A DNA stretch of 64,000 nucleotides, from positions 6,639,236-6,703,235 of the forward strand of contig OY986966.1 of NCBI GenBank assembly GCA_963920575.1, read 5' to 3'. Both the position numbers and the translations under genes were made by a program. The notes under the pieces were generated by a model. The model saw nothing but the letters and a program-made list of their open reading frames with translations, was not told the DNA's origin and did no database searches. Below, piece by piece: positions 12,400-23,833 of the stretch (its first letter is position 1; every line of letters begins with the position of its first letter). The stretch is from Narthecium ossifragum. Its lineage: Eukaryota; Streptophyta; Magnoliopsida; Dioscoreales; Nartheciaceae.

Positions 12400-12747
12400 T
12401 AGACCTGATAATGGGCTAAGAGGCCCGAAAAACCTGGCACATCTAACCCGTTATTTTTCGGCATTGGGCAAAACTATTTTTGTCCAATGGTCAGGCTTTG
12501 ACACAAATTTAGGCCCGAATTATTAATTTGGGCAAGCTTGGGATTCACAATATCGTGGTCCAAGCCCGCCCGGCCCGGCAATAAATAATAGCTTGTGTCT
12601 TCAATTACATTTGATAGTTGGGCGGGCCTAGTCACAAAAATGGCCAGAAACCCCGAGTTGGGCTGGGCTTGGGCAAGGCTTTGAGCTATTATACCCAGAT
12701 CAAAGCCTGACCCGAACCCGCCTCGAGCGTGCTTTTGATCATATCTA
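12400..12747. mobile_element. hAT-type MITE
   Basis: A 348-bp element rich in GGGC/GCCCGA strings (GGGCTGGGCTTGGGC), a hallmark of common plant non-autonomous hAT elements. The ends TAGACCTGATAATGGGC and, on the other strand, TAGATATGATCAAAAGC form short imperfect inverted repeats. The flanking 8-mers CATGCCAG and CCTGTCAG agree at six of eight positions, which fits an old 8-bp target duplication. Confidence 0.5.
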
Positions 12748-13330
12748 CCTGTCAGGTGGAGGGGGGCCCACTAGTCTAATATATTGTATACATATGTATC
12801 TTTCAAAACTTCCTAAATATCATATGTAAACTTGAAAAAAATGGTAAACATACCGCTCATGTTACTTACCAGCGAATCAGTAGGGAATGTTACTAACACC
12901 GTTAATGACGCAATGTAAAAAGACACTTATGCCCCTAATGCATGTGTGGGTTTATAAAATGATAAAATACGATGCCGGAGACGTAGAGGACGATGGAAAC
13001 GCCATCAAAGATGCGGATGTTATCAGTTTGATGGACGAGCTAGATGAGGATGTCTTGGACGAAGACTACAGCCACGGCTCCGAGGTCGATGATGTCGGCA
13101 AAGATACTTAGGGGAGCGGGAGCGAGGAGGGTGAGGGTGGGGATGGAATAGAGACCCAATTGGAAGGGGAGCATGATAGCGACCACCATGGGCTTGGATG
13201 TTGGCTCAGAAATTAGGCATGCAAGGAATAGTGTGGAAAGCTTCATTGGGAGTGATGTTTCCAATTGGATGTTGAGCTTTGATAGAAAAGGTGTGAAGAA
13301 ATCAAACCAGAAATCAACTAGGAAAATATG
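12748..13330. other. Unassigned stretch in block A
   Basis: Present in block A only. A short open frame (12887-13111, +) is strikingly acidic (D/E-rich, V-I-S-L-M-D-E-L-D-E-D-V) but has no recognisable domain or gene structure. It could be a remnant of a transposon protein; I do not call a gene. Confidence 0.3.
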
Positions 13331-13834
13331 GCGCATTTATCTACAGAGGACTAGAATAAGATGAAGAACTTCACACAGAAGTATCTTGTTCTGCACCAAG
13401 AATGTGGAAGTGACATGAACAATGGTCCAAAAAAAAAAAAAGCTATCGTACAACTATTTGACCAGGATAAATCTAAATTGTATCTCTGTCAAATGAATTC
13501 GTGAAGAGAGTGTTAGACTTCAGCCATTCACTCATTTTCTCTCATGAGAATGAATTGATTAAGGCCAAAAAGAGAAGGGAGGCTAATCAACCATAGGGAC
13601 AGCGCAAATCAGTATCCAGTCCAAATTCCTAGTACTCATGGGCGCGCCAATAAGGTGCAAGTGGATGTTCCATAGTCCTGACTTGTATTTCCAGAGAATA
13701 GTTATATGAGATGCTAACAGAAACAAGTACAATAAGCTAATAATGAGATCTTCCATATTGTGTTTGATTATAATCCACAAAAATAAAGAACAAACTTATA
13801 CAAATAATTGTTAATCTCATTCTTGCAATATTAC

Positions 13835-14007
13835 CTTAGCAAGAAGGTAATGGCATTTACACACATGCCCATCGGAGCAAATCCCCTGGTCTTGTTGTAG
13901 TCAACTTTAATATCATCGGGAGACAAATTGCATCCTTCTAAGAAGTGAAAGGACATCAGTTTTCAGAGTATTCCTTCCAACGCCAGTTAGCTTCGCAAAA
14001 ACCATGC
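13835..14007 (-). pseudogene. RRM-like gene exon 2, block A copy
   Basis: Homologous to exon 2 of the RRM-like gene in block B (43718-43889), with the same splice sites (CAG|GCATGG acceptor, AAG|GTAATA donor). It is 173 bases long instead of 172 because of an extra base near 13945, which shifts the frame. Exon 1 would lie in or beyond the N gap that starts at 14020. Confidence 0.55.
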
Positions 14008-14019
14008 CTGATTGCAATA

Positions 14020-14219
14020 NNNNNNNNNNNNNNNNNNNNNNNNNNNNNNNNNNNNNNNNNNNNNNNNNNNNNNNNNNNNNNNNNNNNNNNNNNNNNNNNN
14101 NNNNNNNNNNNNNNNNNNNNNNNNNNNNNNNNNNNNNNNNNNNNNNNNNNNNNNNNNNNNNNNNNNNNNNNNNNNNNNNNNNNNNNNNNNNNNNNNNNNN
14201 NNNNNNNNNNNNNNNNNNN
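14020..14219. other. Assembly gap (200 N)
   Basis: Exactly 200 N, a conventional placeholder, so the true size is unknown. Sequence resumes at 14220 and no longer matches block B. Confidence 0.99.
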
Positions 14220-15265
14220 AAGAGTGAGCACATTCTATCTGGTTAAACTTATCATGAAGTGTGCTATTGTTTTGATTCAGTTTAGTTTTCATTAATGTTA
14301 TGGGTGATGCCCAGGGTGAGATTCAATTTCAGCATTCTTTTACTCACTGGGCTGTTTAGCTCATCCCATTTTTCATTATATATTTCAGGAGGTGAAGTTT
14401 AACTTACGATACCAACACCTTGGCATCATCTTTTATACGAGGAAGATTGGATTTCTTTTTGTGCAAGGATGTTGTTTGTAGCTCAATGCTTGCATATGTA
14501 TAGAAGTTTCAGACTGTAGATTGTGTATTGCATGGGTTTGTAGGAAAGGGGAGGTCTTATATTAACTCTTTTGTGTAACTGAAAATTTGGGGGGTGCTGT
14601 TATGCTGTTAATCTGTGAGTTTAGAGTGTTTTGAACCCCTTTGGATCAGTAGTTTCTGCTGTTTTATTTAATCATGTACCACTTAACCTCTTAGTTTCTT
14701 TAAGTTCTTATTGATATTACTGCAGCTTCGAAATCGATCTCTGAGAGAAAGATGTCTTTTAGCTCTCTCTCTTAATTGGAACTTGGATTTTAGTCCCCAT
14801 TCTATATACCTGACCTCCGACCTCTTCTAGACACCTGTTAGCAAATCCACAATTAAATTGAAGCCAAATTCAAATTGCTTTGTCCAGAATTCGGTTCTAC
14901 TTTCTGTACTGCGCCGTCGGTAGTAAAAACGTGATAACTTTCTCTTGAAAACTCGAAATCACGAACGGAAAAATTCTTCAGAAACTAGACTTCAAGGGCT
15001 TCCCATCCATGTATGTTACTTCTTCTGGTTCAACCTGAGTATGTACAGTTTAACCTGCAAACTTGACCCTTCTGCTCTGGCAGTTCGTCTGACCTCTTTT
15101 TATTGTGGTTTTGTTGGTGTTGTGACACATTTAGTTAGAATATAAGAGACAATCATTAGATCTGGGTTGCCCTGCTATCTAACCCATGTTTTCTTCATAG
15201 TTTTGATGGTTTTATATGAATGGAGCTTGCCATGGTTTTGTTGAATGTTGATACGTAGTATTCTA
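14220..15265. other. No gene recognised
   Basis: AT-rich sequence with short frames only. A pyrimidine-rich 14330-14700 stretch looks like a 3' UTR or intron but no flanking exon is identifiable. Confidence 0.4.
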
Positions 15266-15269
15266 ACAT

Positions 15270-15612
15270 CAGCACGTCACGGTCAAATCCGAGCGTGGCC
15301 ACTCCACTTGCAGCATTTATACATCATGAAAGAGAGCTCTCTAGATTTGATTAATCCGTCTCTATACATAGCACAAACAATGACTACCAACTATAAGTTA
15401 AATATTTTGTAAAAAGCTGACTTGGAATTTTTATTAATCCTTCTCTATAGAACATGACTTTGTTTATATATTTTGGACGGCCATGATTCAATCCCATAGG
15501 ACTTATTATTTAATAACAATTACTTATGGATGGCAGCTGGCAAGGCCATAAACATTGAAACATTCCTAATCATTCTCTCATGATCGATGCTATTAGTTTC
15601 CTAGAATGTTTC
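15270..15612 (+). repeat. Copy of the NLR-upstream repeat block
   Basis: Shows the ordered landmarks CACGTCACGGTCAAATCCGA, CACTTGCAGCATTTATAC, TAGCACAAACAATGACTACC, ATGGATGGCAGCTGGCAAGG and CTCATGATCGAT. The last two also occur just upstream of both NLRs (3470-3530 and 35115-35175). Confidence 0.75.
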
Positions 15613-16377
15613 CTTGAATGCTAGTGTCTATCCTCAAACTCCATTTTTGATTGTGATCTTAGTATCAACAGCAGCAGCAACAGCAAAAGAATAGGCTAGA
15701 ATGAGGGAATGAGTGCATAAGCTTTTAGCCTTAAGATGTATAGAGGCATACAGAATCAGATGTTGTATCTATCTACAGAGAGATGTTGTATCTTGGCCAC
15801 GCCTCCCTGTGAGGGTTGTCCCCGTTCATAGCGGCCATTGTCTAATCCTAGATTGAAGCAAACTTCATTAGGTGCTAAATAAAAATGGTGAATAGGGAAT
15901 TCATTGAAAACTCAACCGGTATAGAATGCACGAACTCAAATTTAAATCACAAACTCAAGTAACAATTGGCATCACAAACTTAAACTCAAATGATGATTAT
16001 GACTGCAAAATGAACCCACAACTATTGCATTGTCCCTACCACTAATTAACCTTTTAATTCCCACACCAAAAGATGGAAAAAAAGAAAAGAAAAACCATCT
16101 TCCATAAATGATGGCGCGAGGGGAGCGAATGGACGAGTGAGATCTCTTATCCATTAAGCTCCAAACATATGGTCTTAAACGAGTGGAACCTTTCCATAAA
16201 ACGTTAGCTAATGCACTACTTCTAGCTGTGATTGGTTGTTCAGGAAGCCCAGAAATTCAGCCCAGGAATTCAAAGAAACATGGTGGGGGACCATACTCAG
16301 GAACAAGCCGCACGAGCTTACCCTTTGTTAAGCCATTCTTTACACCACTGTTACTTTATGCCACAAGTTGCAGTCGA
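15613..16377. other. No gene recognised
   Basis: Non-coding by inspection. A GGAACC-TTTCC segment and AAGCCCAGAAATTCAGCCCA around 16185-16265 may be the edge of an unidentified element. Confidence 0.3.
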
Positions 16378-16600
16378 CACGACGAGGAGGAGATGCGGCA
16401 GCGGCGATGGAGGAATTGCCGGCGATGACGAGGAGGAGATGGAGAAGATGATGGGGCGGCGGCGATGGAGGAATTGCCGACGACGACGGGGAGGAGATGG
16501 AGAAGATGATGGGGCGGCGGCGATGAGGAGATGTGGTGGAGGAGTTGCAGCCACGACGAGGAGGAGATCTGGGGCGGTGGAGGAGTTGCGGCAAGATGCG
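16378..16600. repeat. GC-rich minisatellite
   Basis: About three tandem units of roughly 60 bp built on GACGAGGAGGAGATGGAGAA and GCGGCGATGGAGGAATTGCC. It yields long frames on both strands that are composition artefacts. Confidence 0.7.
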
Positions 16601-16864
16601 AGGAGTCGACAGGGGAGAAACGCGGCGACGGCGACAGAGACGGAGAAGAAACGTGGCGAAGGGGGAGATGGGGCAACACGAGAGAGGAGATACGAGGGAT
16701 TCTAGCATGCTCAGTGTCTCTCGCGGCTTGAAATGGGCTGTCTAAGCTCCTAACGACGTGGCGTGATCTGCACCGTTGGGTGAAGCTCGACCCATCCCAA
16801 CCGCTGGGAGAATGGGAGAACGCAGTGAACGGGAGGACCCAAACAGAACCCGCACGTCAGGGTC

Positions 16865-18993
16865 TGTCGCGCCCCGACCCGCGTAGGCCCAACTGGGCCG
16901 GGCGACGCGAACCGGAACCTAACCTACTGCGGAAATTTTGGCGAGGTTTCCCTCTAATCGTAGTGGTTACCCTAACAATTCTCAATCATCCTGTATTATA
17001 CAAATATTACAAATCAAAAGACTGAGCTAGAATAGATACATGTCCTCAAAACACCGCCAGATGCCGCCACGTCACCAAACACATGCCAGGTAGGGGCGAC
17101 CGAAGAAGAGCTAGCGCCAGTACCTGCAAAACGCAGGCCGGGTAGGAGTGAGCACTAAGCAGCAAGGACACTACACTACGACGCTCACAAAAGAGGGAAC
17201 ACAATAATGTCGCCCCCAAGTTTCACCTAGGTGTATGTGAGGGTCCAATAACCCACCGGATGTCCAAGAACGCAGACTACAACATTGCAGACTCTCAACA
17301 GGACACAGAACACTGTTTGGCTGGAAGAGGCACCGCTGAGTAGGCAAACCCTCTACCCAAGAGTTAAGAACGCTGGACACCGGCTACACCTCAGGTTTAA
17401 CTTGGGGTCGACACGACCTCTAAACTGCAAGCAACATGTATTCAGGTCAACTAACCCTACCATCGAAAATGACTGAACACTACAAATCGAGTACTGGACC
17501 AAGCTACCCGCAACGGTCCTAGAGCTAGATCCGGGCTACCCGAAGACCCCGGATCGGCAAGGCCCTACATAGATGCAACTAGTGCACAACACAATGCATC
17601 CTATGGACATGCGCAGGATAAAGCATGTAAGCATGCAACAATATGTGATGATATACAATAACAAGGTCTGGGCACGGCACCCTGCCGGCCCCGGGTGGTG
17701 AACAAATAAATAAAGTCTAGAGACTGTTGCAGTGGTACCACCACCAACTGCCAGCAGTCCACCACAAAACCTGCACCGGGAAGCAGCCCCGCAAACAACA
17801 GCTCACATAGATAATAGATAAAGCCCTCGGTGCACGCCGGCATGCAAGGCTAGGGAAAGCTGTAGGGCCACCCGCCCGTTTATTCTAAACATCCCGGGAG
17901 TCATCACTCCCTCGGTTCACCACTACCCCATTATAGGGCTAAAATGCTTAATCATATATAAGGTATAAGACAGTAGAGAAAACCAACATACTAAGCCCCG
18001 CGGGCAAAAACCAAGAAAATCCTCTGTGCTGCTAAAGGATCGATTTTTTCCTAAGAAAAGATCGATATTTTAAGTAACAGTGAGCCTTCCCTCACTATCG
18101 AGCAAAAGAGATCGATCCTTCTCGAGACAGAGGGTACCCTTCGTGTCGCGCCAAGAAAGATCGATCCTTCCTCCCAGGAAGATCGATCTTCCTCACGACA
18201 AAGAGTAACCATGCTACCCAAAACCCAGGATCGATTTTCTCCAAGCAGAGGATCGATCCTTCATCGGGCGCAGCATGACCAACCCAGACAAGAAGGATCG
18301 ATCCGGATGGGTTCTCCGGCGTACTTTCGACGTGAAAAACCGCCGGAAAATACATCCAAACCTCTTGAAACTCTGGGATCTGGTAGATCAAGATCCCACA
18401 AGTCCAAAACCGGTGAAAACTCAGCAAACAAACATGTATATAGTGAGATCTAAGCATAAGAACACAAACAACCCGAAAACTCCAAAAATCCAGAATAAAA
18501 GTAGGTAGGAATCCCTACCTAAGCAAGAGCAGCTTAAATCCAAGCAGCCAGGCTTTGGATCATCCTCAAATGCCTTCAAAAATCGCAAGATCTGAGATCG
18601 GATCTCCGGATTTTAAAAGGATTCAAGGAAGATAGTCTCGTCTGGTTTATAGGCAAACGAACCGACTTATGAATGATAATGAATGATCGATCTTCTCCTA
18701 GGCAAAGATCGATCCTTCATGACGATCGCACTTGACTTTCTGGCACAAGAAGATCGATCTCTTAGCTAGAGAAGATCGATCCTTTTTGCGCTGAAAGCTA
18801 AACTTAGGCAAGAACTCAAGCCCAAGTCCGGATCTTTCGATCCCGGGTCCCACTAACCATTCTAACCAAACATTACTACAAATACGGTCAGTGTGTGCAC
18901 ACGCAGGTGTGAAACTAGCCGACAAGGTGCAATTTATCAAATTACCCTTGCGGTCCACAACGAGCCACAGGAGTAGAGGGACGGGTCCTCACA
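16865..18993 (-). mobile_element. Solo LTR, Ty3-like, 2,129 bp
   Basis: Read on the minus strand it begins TGTGAGGACCCGTCCC and ends GGGTCGGGGCGCGACA (TG...CA). Flanking 5-mers are GGGTC (left) and CGGTC (right). The uninterrupted block copy at 15275 reads CACGTCACGGTCAAATCC, so the right 5-mer is the original and the left one has mutated by one base. No internal coding region is present, so this is a solo LTR left by recombination. It contains a dense cluster of GATCGATC motifs. Confidence 0.8.
18038..18785. repeat. Clustered GATCGATC motifs inside the solo LTR
   Basis: More than a dozen copies of GATCGAT with flanks such as AAGATCGATCCTTC or GGATCGATTTT lie at 18038-18300 and again at 18680-18785. 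The motif is self-complementary, and neighbouring copies are separated by 15-30 bases. Confidence 0.8.
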
Positions 18994-19507
18994 CGGTCAA
19001 ATCCGAGCATGGCCACTTCACTTGCAGCATTTATACGTCATGATAAAGCGCTCTCCAGATTTGATTAATCCGTCGCTATACATAGCACAAACAATGACTA
19101 CCAACTATAAGTTTAAAAGCTGACTTGGAATTTTTATCAATCCTTCTCTATAGAACATGACTTTGTTTATATATATTGGACGACCACGATTCAATCTCAT
19201 AGGACTTACTATTTAATAACAATTACTTATGGATGGCAGCTGGCCGTAAACATCGAAACATTCCTAATCATTCTCTCATGATCGATGTTATTAGTTTTCT
19301 TGAATGTTTAGCTATTTTATGATATGATTTTAAACACCAAAAAGAAAAAAAATGATTGAACATCAACAGCTAAGTTCGAGGCATCCAGCACATATTATTG
19401 CTTGTATGTATTGCATCAGCTGATGATACACTACTATTGCACCAACCAACCTGATCCATGTGTTGGGTTGGTTGCAATAGACAATGCAGTATGAGGCTAA
19501 TTTTTAT
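18994..19507 (+). repeat. Copy of the NLR-upstream repeat block, broken at a MULE
   Basis: Directly oriented copy of 24935-25450, closely similar throughout, ending within TTTTTATT at 19507, where truncated MULE sequence begins. Confidence 0.75.
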
Positions 19508-19641
19508 TGCTCCTCATAAGTTCCTGGCAATAGTCTCTGATCCTGCTATATTGCTGCTCATAAGTTCCTGGCAATAGTCTCTGATCCTGCTATATTGCTC
19601 AGCAGGATCAGAGACTATTGCCAGGAACTTATGAGGAGCAA
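19507..19641. repeat. Fold-back triplication at the MULE breakpoint
   Basis: A 44-bp unit starting CTCATAAGTTCCTGGCAATA is present twice in tandem (19513 and 19557), then once in perfect inverted form (19601-19641). Only the last copy is in the orientation of the transposase gene. Confidence 0.85.
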
Positions 19642-21360
19642 TCCTGGGAGTACATGCAAGGTGATGGTGGATAGGAAAGGCAGCTATGCAGTTTTCCATA
19701 GGGTTTACATTTGTCTCCAAGCATGCACAGAAGGTTTTGTAGCTGGCTGTAGACCTATCATAGGATTGGATGGCTGTCATCTAAAAGGTCCATGTGGAGG
19801 TCAATTATTGGCTACCATTGGGAAGAATGGCAATGACCAGATGTATCCTATATGTTATGCAGTTGTTGAAGTGGAGAACAAGGACACATGGTCCTGGTTT
19901 CTTGAGCTACAGATCAGTGACATTGGTCCTGTCCAGCAACACCAATGGACCTTTATTACAGATCAACAAAAGGTATGAAGACTTTCATTAAGTCTAATAA
20001 CTGTTATTGCACATGTTTCATATTATTAATGCAATCATATGTTTTACTGTGTGCAGGGATTAGTTCCTGCACTTTCTGAGCTTATACCTAATGTAGACCA
20101 TAGATTTTGTGTGAGACATTTATATAGCAATTTCAAAAAAGTGCACAAGGGGTTGCAGTTGAAACAGTTGATGTGGGCTGCTGCAAAAGCCACTACCCAG
20201 CCCTATTTTTAGATAATAATGAATGAAATTAAGGCCATTGACATTGAAGCCTTCAATTGGCTTGACAAGATGCCAACGAAATGGTGGTGTAGGCATGCCT
20301 TTAGATATTACACAAAAAGTGATTTGTTGGTCAACAATATTTCTGAGTCCTTCAACTCATTTATCTTAGATGCTAGACACAAACCTATCATTTCAATGCT
20401 TGAGGAGATCAGGCTTAAATTGATGACTAGGTTGAGAATCAAGAGAGAGAAGATGTTAGCATATGAGAATGATGTTTGTCCTAGAATCCAACAGAAATTG
20501 GAGAAGGAGAAGTTAGCAACTAGGACTTGGGTCAACCATTACTATGGTGATAGGAAGTTTGAAATTAGTTATGTGGGAGATAGTTTTGCTATTGACTTAG
20601 ATGCTCACACATGTAGCTGTGGAAAATGGGACTTGACAGGTGTACCATGTGCACATGCAATATCATGTATCTGGCATTTAAGAGAAACTGTAGAGGACTA
20701 TGTGCATGTGTGGTATAGGAAGGAGAAGTATATGCTTGCATATGGCCAATATTTAAAGCCTCTCAATGGACCCAAACTATGGGAAAGGACAAATGGTGAA
20801 CCAATCAAGCCTGCTAAGTATAAAAAAATGCCAGGAAGACCCAAGAAGCTTCGAAGAAGGGAACCTGATGAACCTGCAAATGCTAGGAGAGTCAGAAGGA
20901 GGAACACATCTCTCAGGTGCTCAAACTGCATGGATTCGGGCCATAATAGGAGTTGTAAAAAGCCACCAGCTCCTAGGCCTTCAAGGAACACACAAGGCAC
21001 AAGTGCTGAATTACCTAGTGAACATATTGACACAGGGTTTTACCCTAGTGATGGACACAGTGATGCACCAACAACTGCTTATAGAAAAAAATTACCTGTA
21101 AGTTCCTGCCTTGAGAAAAACTGTTCTTGTTTCAAAAATTCCCTGATATACCTACTAACTCAATAAATTGTCTTATGTTTTTATCTTGTTTATCAGGTTA
21201 GAGGCGCCAAGGGAAGAGGCAGAGGTCTCCAACCAGGGGAAGGCACTTCAGTAGGTCAACATTGTATGAGCTTGCAGCAGTCTGGAAGGGGAAGGGGTGC
21301 AGTGGGAAGGGGCGCTGTGGGAAGGGGTAGAGGGGTAAACACAATGGAAGAGGCTATGGT
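19642..21360 (+). pseudogene. MuDR-type MULE transposase, 5'-truncated
   Basis: Three exons can be traced: to 19972, 20057-21097 and 21197-21360, with consensus splice sites. The first retains the start of the DDE domain (I-G-L-D-G-C-H-L-K-G and F-I-T-D-Q-Q-K). The second has S-E-S-F-N-S-F, a SWIM zinc finger (C-S-C-G-K-W then C-A-H) near 20610-20660, and a CCHC-like R-C-S-N-C...G-H. The third is Gly/Arg-rich. The N-terminal DNA-binding part is missing and a TAG at 20210-20212 interrupts exon 2. It therefore cannot encode a working transposase. It is a different lineage from the FAR1/OTU MULE at 25745. Confidence 0.8.
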
Positions 21361-21479
21361 GAGCTGAGCATTGTGGAGTTATTTTTTAAAATTTTATTGA
21401 ATAATTTGCATTTGACATGTGGATCCAATTATATTTCTAACATGGTAAAAAATACTGTGTTGTACAACAATCTGGGCAA

Positions 21480-21810
21480 GGTCATCCACCATCTGTAGGC
21501 AGAGGAAGGGGAAGGGGCAGAGGAGCAAACCCAATAGGAGGGGTTATGGGGAGCTCAGTAGTTCAAGATGGAGGAAGAGGAAGCATAAGGGGAAGGGGAA
21601 GGGGGGATTAGGAAGGGCCAGAGGAGCAAATACAGTACGAGGGTCTGTGGGGAGCTCAGAGGTTCAGACTGGAGGAATAGGAAGGGGAAGGGGGGGATTA
21701 GGAAGGGCCAGAGGAGCAAATACAGTACGAGGGTATGTGGGGAGCTCAGAGGTTCAGGCTGGAGAAATAGGAAGGGGAAGGGGGGGTAGTAGGAATGGGC
21801 AGAGGAGCTC
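21480..21810 (+). repeat. G-rich minisatellite extending the Gly/Arg tail
   Basis: About three units of roughly 87 bp sharing GAGCTCAGAGGTTCAG, GGAAGGGGAAGGGGGG and GGCCAGAGGAGCAAATAC. It follows the transposase and would encode G-R-G repeats, but frames are not kept between units. It also gives a spurious minus-strand Pro/Phe-rich frame. Confidence 0.75.
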
Positions 21811-22498
21811 AAATAAGTGCCAGTGGAGTAGGGAGAGGCAGAGGTCTTATCTCAGTGGAAAATAATGCATGGATTGGAGGCTCTCAAGTTAGAAAAACAA
21901 TTCAATGAGTTATTGGCTATTTCATGAGCTGACTGACTTACACTCACCTTGGATTTATTGTAGTACCAACCAAGTCAGATCAATATGCAAATGTCTAGGC
22001 CAAGCCAGACAAGTCAACCTTTTAGACAGCCAAGACAAGGTGGCCAAGCTGGAAGTCTACTCGTGGGCTGGGAGGGAAATCCAATCAGGCCAAGGACTGG
22101 AGGAGGAGAAGGAACATCAAATTATGCCAGGACACAGCCAACACCAACAACTGGTTCTAGTAAATATAATTGGATGCCCTGAGTTGGGCTGTGAACATTT
22201 TATGTTATGAGTTGGGTCTACTACTCACATTTTTTTTTAAGCTGGTTGTAGTAAATTGGTTGTGTTTTTTGAAATTGTAATTGCCTGCAACCAGAATTAT
22301 TGATGGATCAGGTCCCTTTTTGAAACTGTATTATTGTGAACCTGATATGTAATAGGCTTGGTCTGTGTTTGCTGTAAACTATGGATTGCATTCCACATTT
22401 TGAATGAAATTATTGTCATTATGCAGTTAAAGGCCAGGTCCCCTTTTGAGCATTTTCTGTATTCTATCATTGAATTCAATTATTACTCAGTTATGCAT

Positions 22499-22765
22499 CA
22501 GATTTGTCTTGTATTGACAGGATTGTATTAACATGTTTACAAGAATTAACATGAAACCATACAGTATATCCTTGCTGACAATTATGTACAAGAGGTAAGT
22601 TCCATTCAAGAATGTACAACACAGATCAGTTATCCAACAGATTTATCTTGTATTGACAGGATTGTATTAACATGTTTACAAGAATTGACATGAAACCATA
22701 CAGTAAATCCTTGCTGACAATTATGTACAAGAGGTAAGTTCCATTCAAGAATGCACAACACAGAT
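22499..22765. repeat. Tandem duplication, period about 138 bp
   Basis: The segment beginning CAGATTTGTCTTGTATTGAC and ending GCACAACACAGATC is present twice, at 22499 and 22637, with only a few differences. Confidence 0.8.
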
Positions 22766-22831
22766 CTAGTCAATTGTTCCACATCATCCATACATATATA
22801 GGTAGATGCCAAATGTGAGTACTACAAATCA

Positions 22832-23329
22832 TCACTCTTCAATTGGGCACATGCTCACTATTACAAAACTGAGTACTACAAATGACACCACAATTGTTAG
22901 CCATAAAAAATTCTCCCTACTTTTCATCTTCTTCAGCTTCACCTCCAGCTTCTTCACCTCCATGGTCAACACTTCAATTATAGCTTGGTCTTTGGCCTCT
23001 TTTGCTTTATAGTTTTCCAGTTCAGCCTCCAATTTCTGATTCTTTGCTTCGAGTTCAAGGATCACTGTATTGTCACCTTCACAACATGTATCATTATCAA
23101 GCCAATGAAAGAAATTGCATCCTCCGTGATCCTGTATAAACCATGGACACTGATTGATCCTTAACCATCAAAATATTGACGAGTAATGTGTTTTTTAACA
23201 GCTTACATTGTAATTGGCACATCCCAAAAACCTTCTTCCGGGGTTTTTGGTTGTCCACGATGTTTTCATCCTAGCCTTCTTTCCACAGTAGCAGGTAGGG
23301 AAATTAGAGGGTGAACTGCTTGATGCCAT
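22832..23329 (-). CDS. GRF zinc-finger, coiled-coil, membrane-anchored protein (140 aa)
   Basis: Two exons on the minus strand, 23329-23207 and 23131-22832, phase 0 (AAT|GTAAGC and TATACAG|). Residues 1-10 are Ser-rich. Then comes a GRF-type zinc finger with C-Y-C-G, N-P-G-R-R-F-L-G-C and, across the junction, G-G-C-N-F-F-H-W. Residues about 64-115 are a heptad-like Leu/Glu/Lys coiled coil, followed by a single hydrophobic segment (W-L-T-I-V-V-S-F-V-V-L-S-F-V-I-V) and a short tail. This domain order is a known small plant family of unknown function, often found with MULEs. Both exons are open, unlike the neighbouring transposase. It probably is cargo of this MULE; binding of nucleic acid by the GRF finger is an inference. 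Confidence 0.75.
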
Positions 23330-23659
23330 TCTATGCCAAATGAATACTATTAGAGAGCTGTCGGTGGGCAAAAGATGCAATGCATCTACAAACATGGACA
23401 AGAAGATCGGAAAAAGAAGCTTTGAAGGTGTCATCCCATTGGGATCCTCATACCTGGCTGCGGGGTGGGAACGTGGCTTCGAAGAGGACGGCTTGCAGCG
23501 GGATCGAAGCCCTACGAGCTCGAATGTGGGAAGAAACCGCCTTGAACCCTCCCAAAGCTGAAGATCCGATGGCCGGCCGGCGAGATCACCCCTCCGGAAG
23601 CCCCGACACGAGGAACCCTAACCCCCAAACCTCCCCGCGCCGGTTTAAAGCCCCGGCGA

Positions 23660-23833
23660 CTTGTCACGTGACGGGCACGTGACAAGTAGCCGTTAGGATG
23701 GCAAACGGTCGTCAGGGCTTGGCTCGGATTGTTACGTTTTAATAAGTCCAGGGCCTTATATGTTAAAATTAAAAGTATAGGGCCTTAATCGTTAATTTGG
23801 TTACACTTGAAGGTACTAAACGGTAATTTACCC
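23660..23833. mobile_element. Right terminus of the GRF-bearing MULE
   Basis: The element ends CGGTAATTTACCC at 23833; read inward this is GGGTAAATTACCGTTTAGTACC. The next nine bases, AACAATCAA, are the expected target sequence: the uninterrupted copy near 25697-25708 (reverse) continues through them. The left terminus was lost at the 19507 breakpoint. A paired motif TCACGTG-ACGGG-CACGTGA lies at 23664-23684. Confidence 0.65.

Noticed and set aside
13913..14295. Several long open frames through the first N gap
   Set aside because: They exist only because N codons were read as sense; nothing supports them.
16232..16745. Overlapping frames on both strands, 60-157 codons
   Set aside because: They fall in a GC-rich minisatellite and have Arg/Glu or Pro/Ser bias with no domain.
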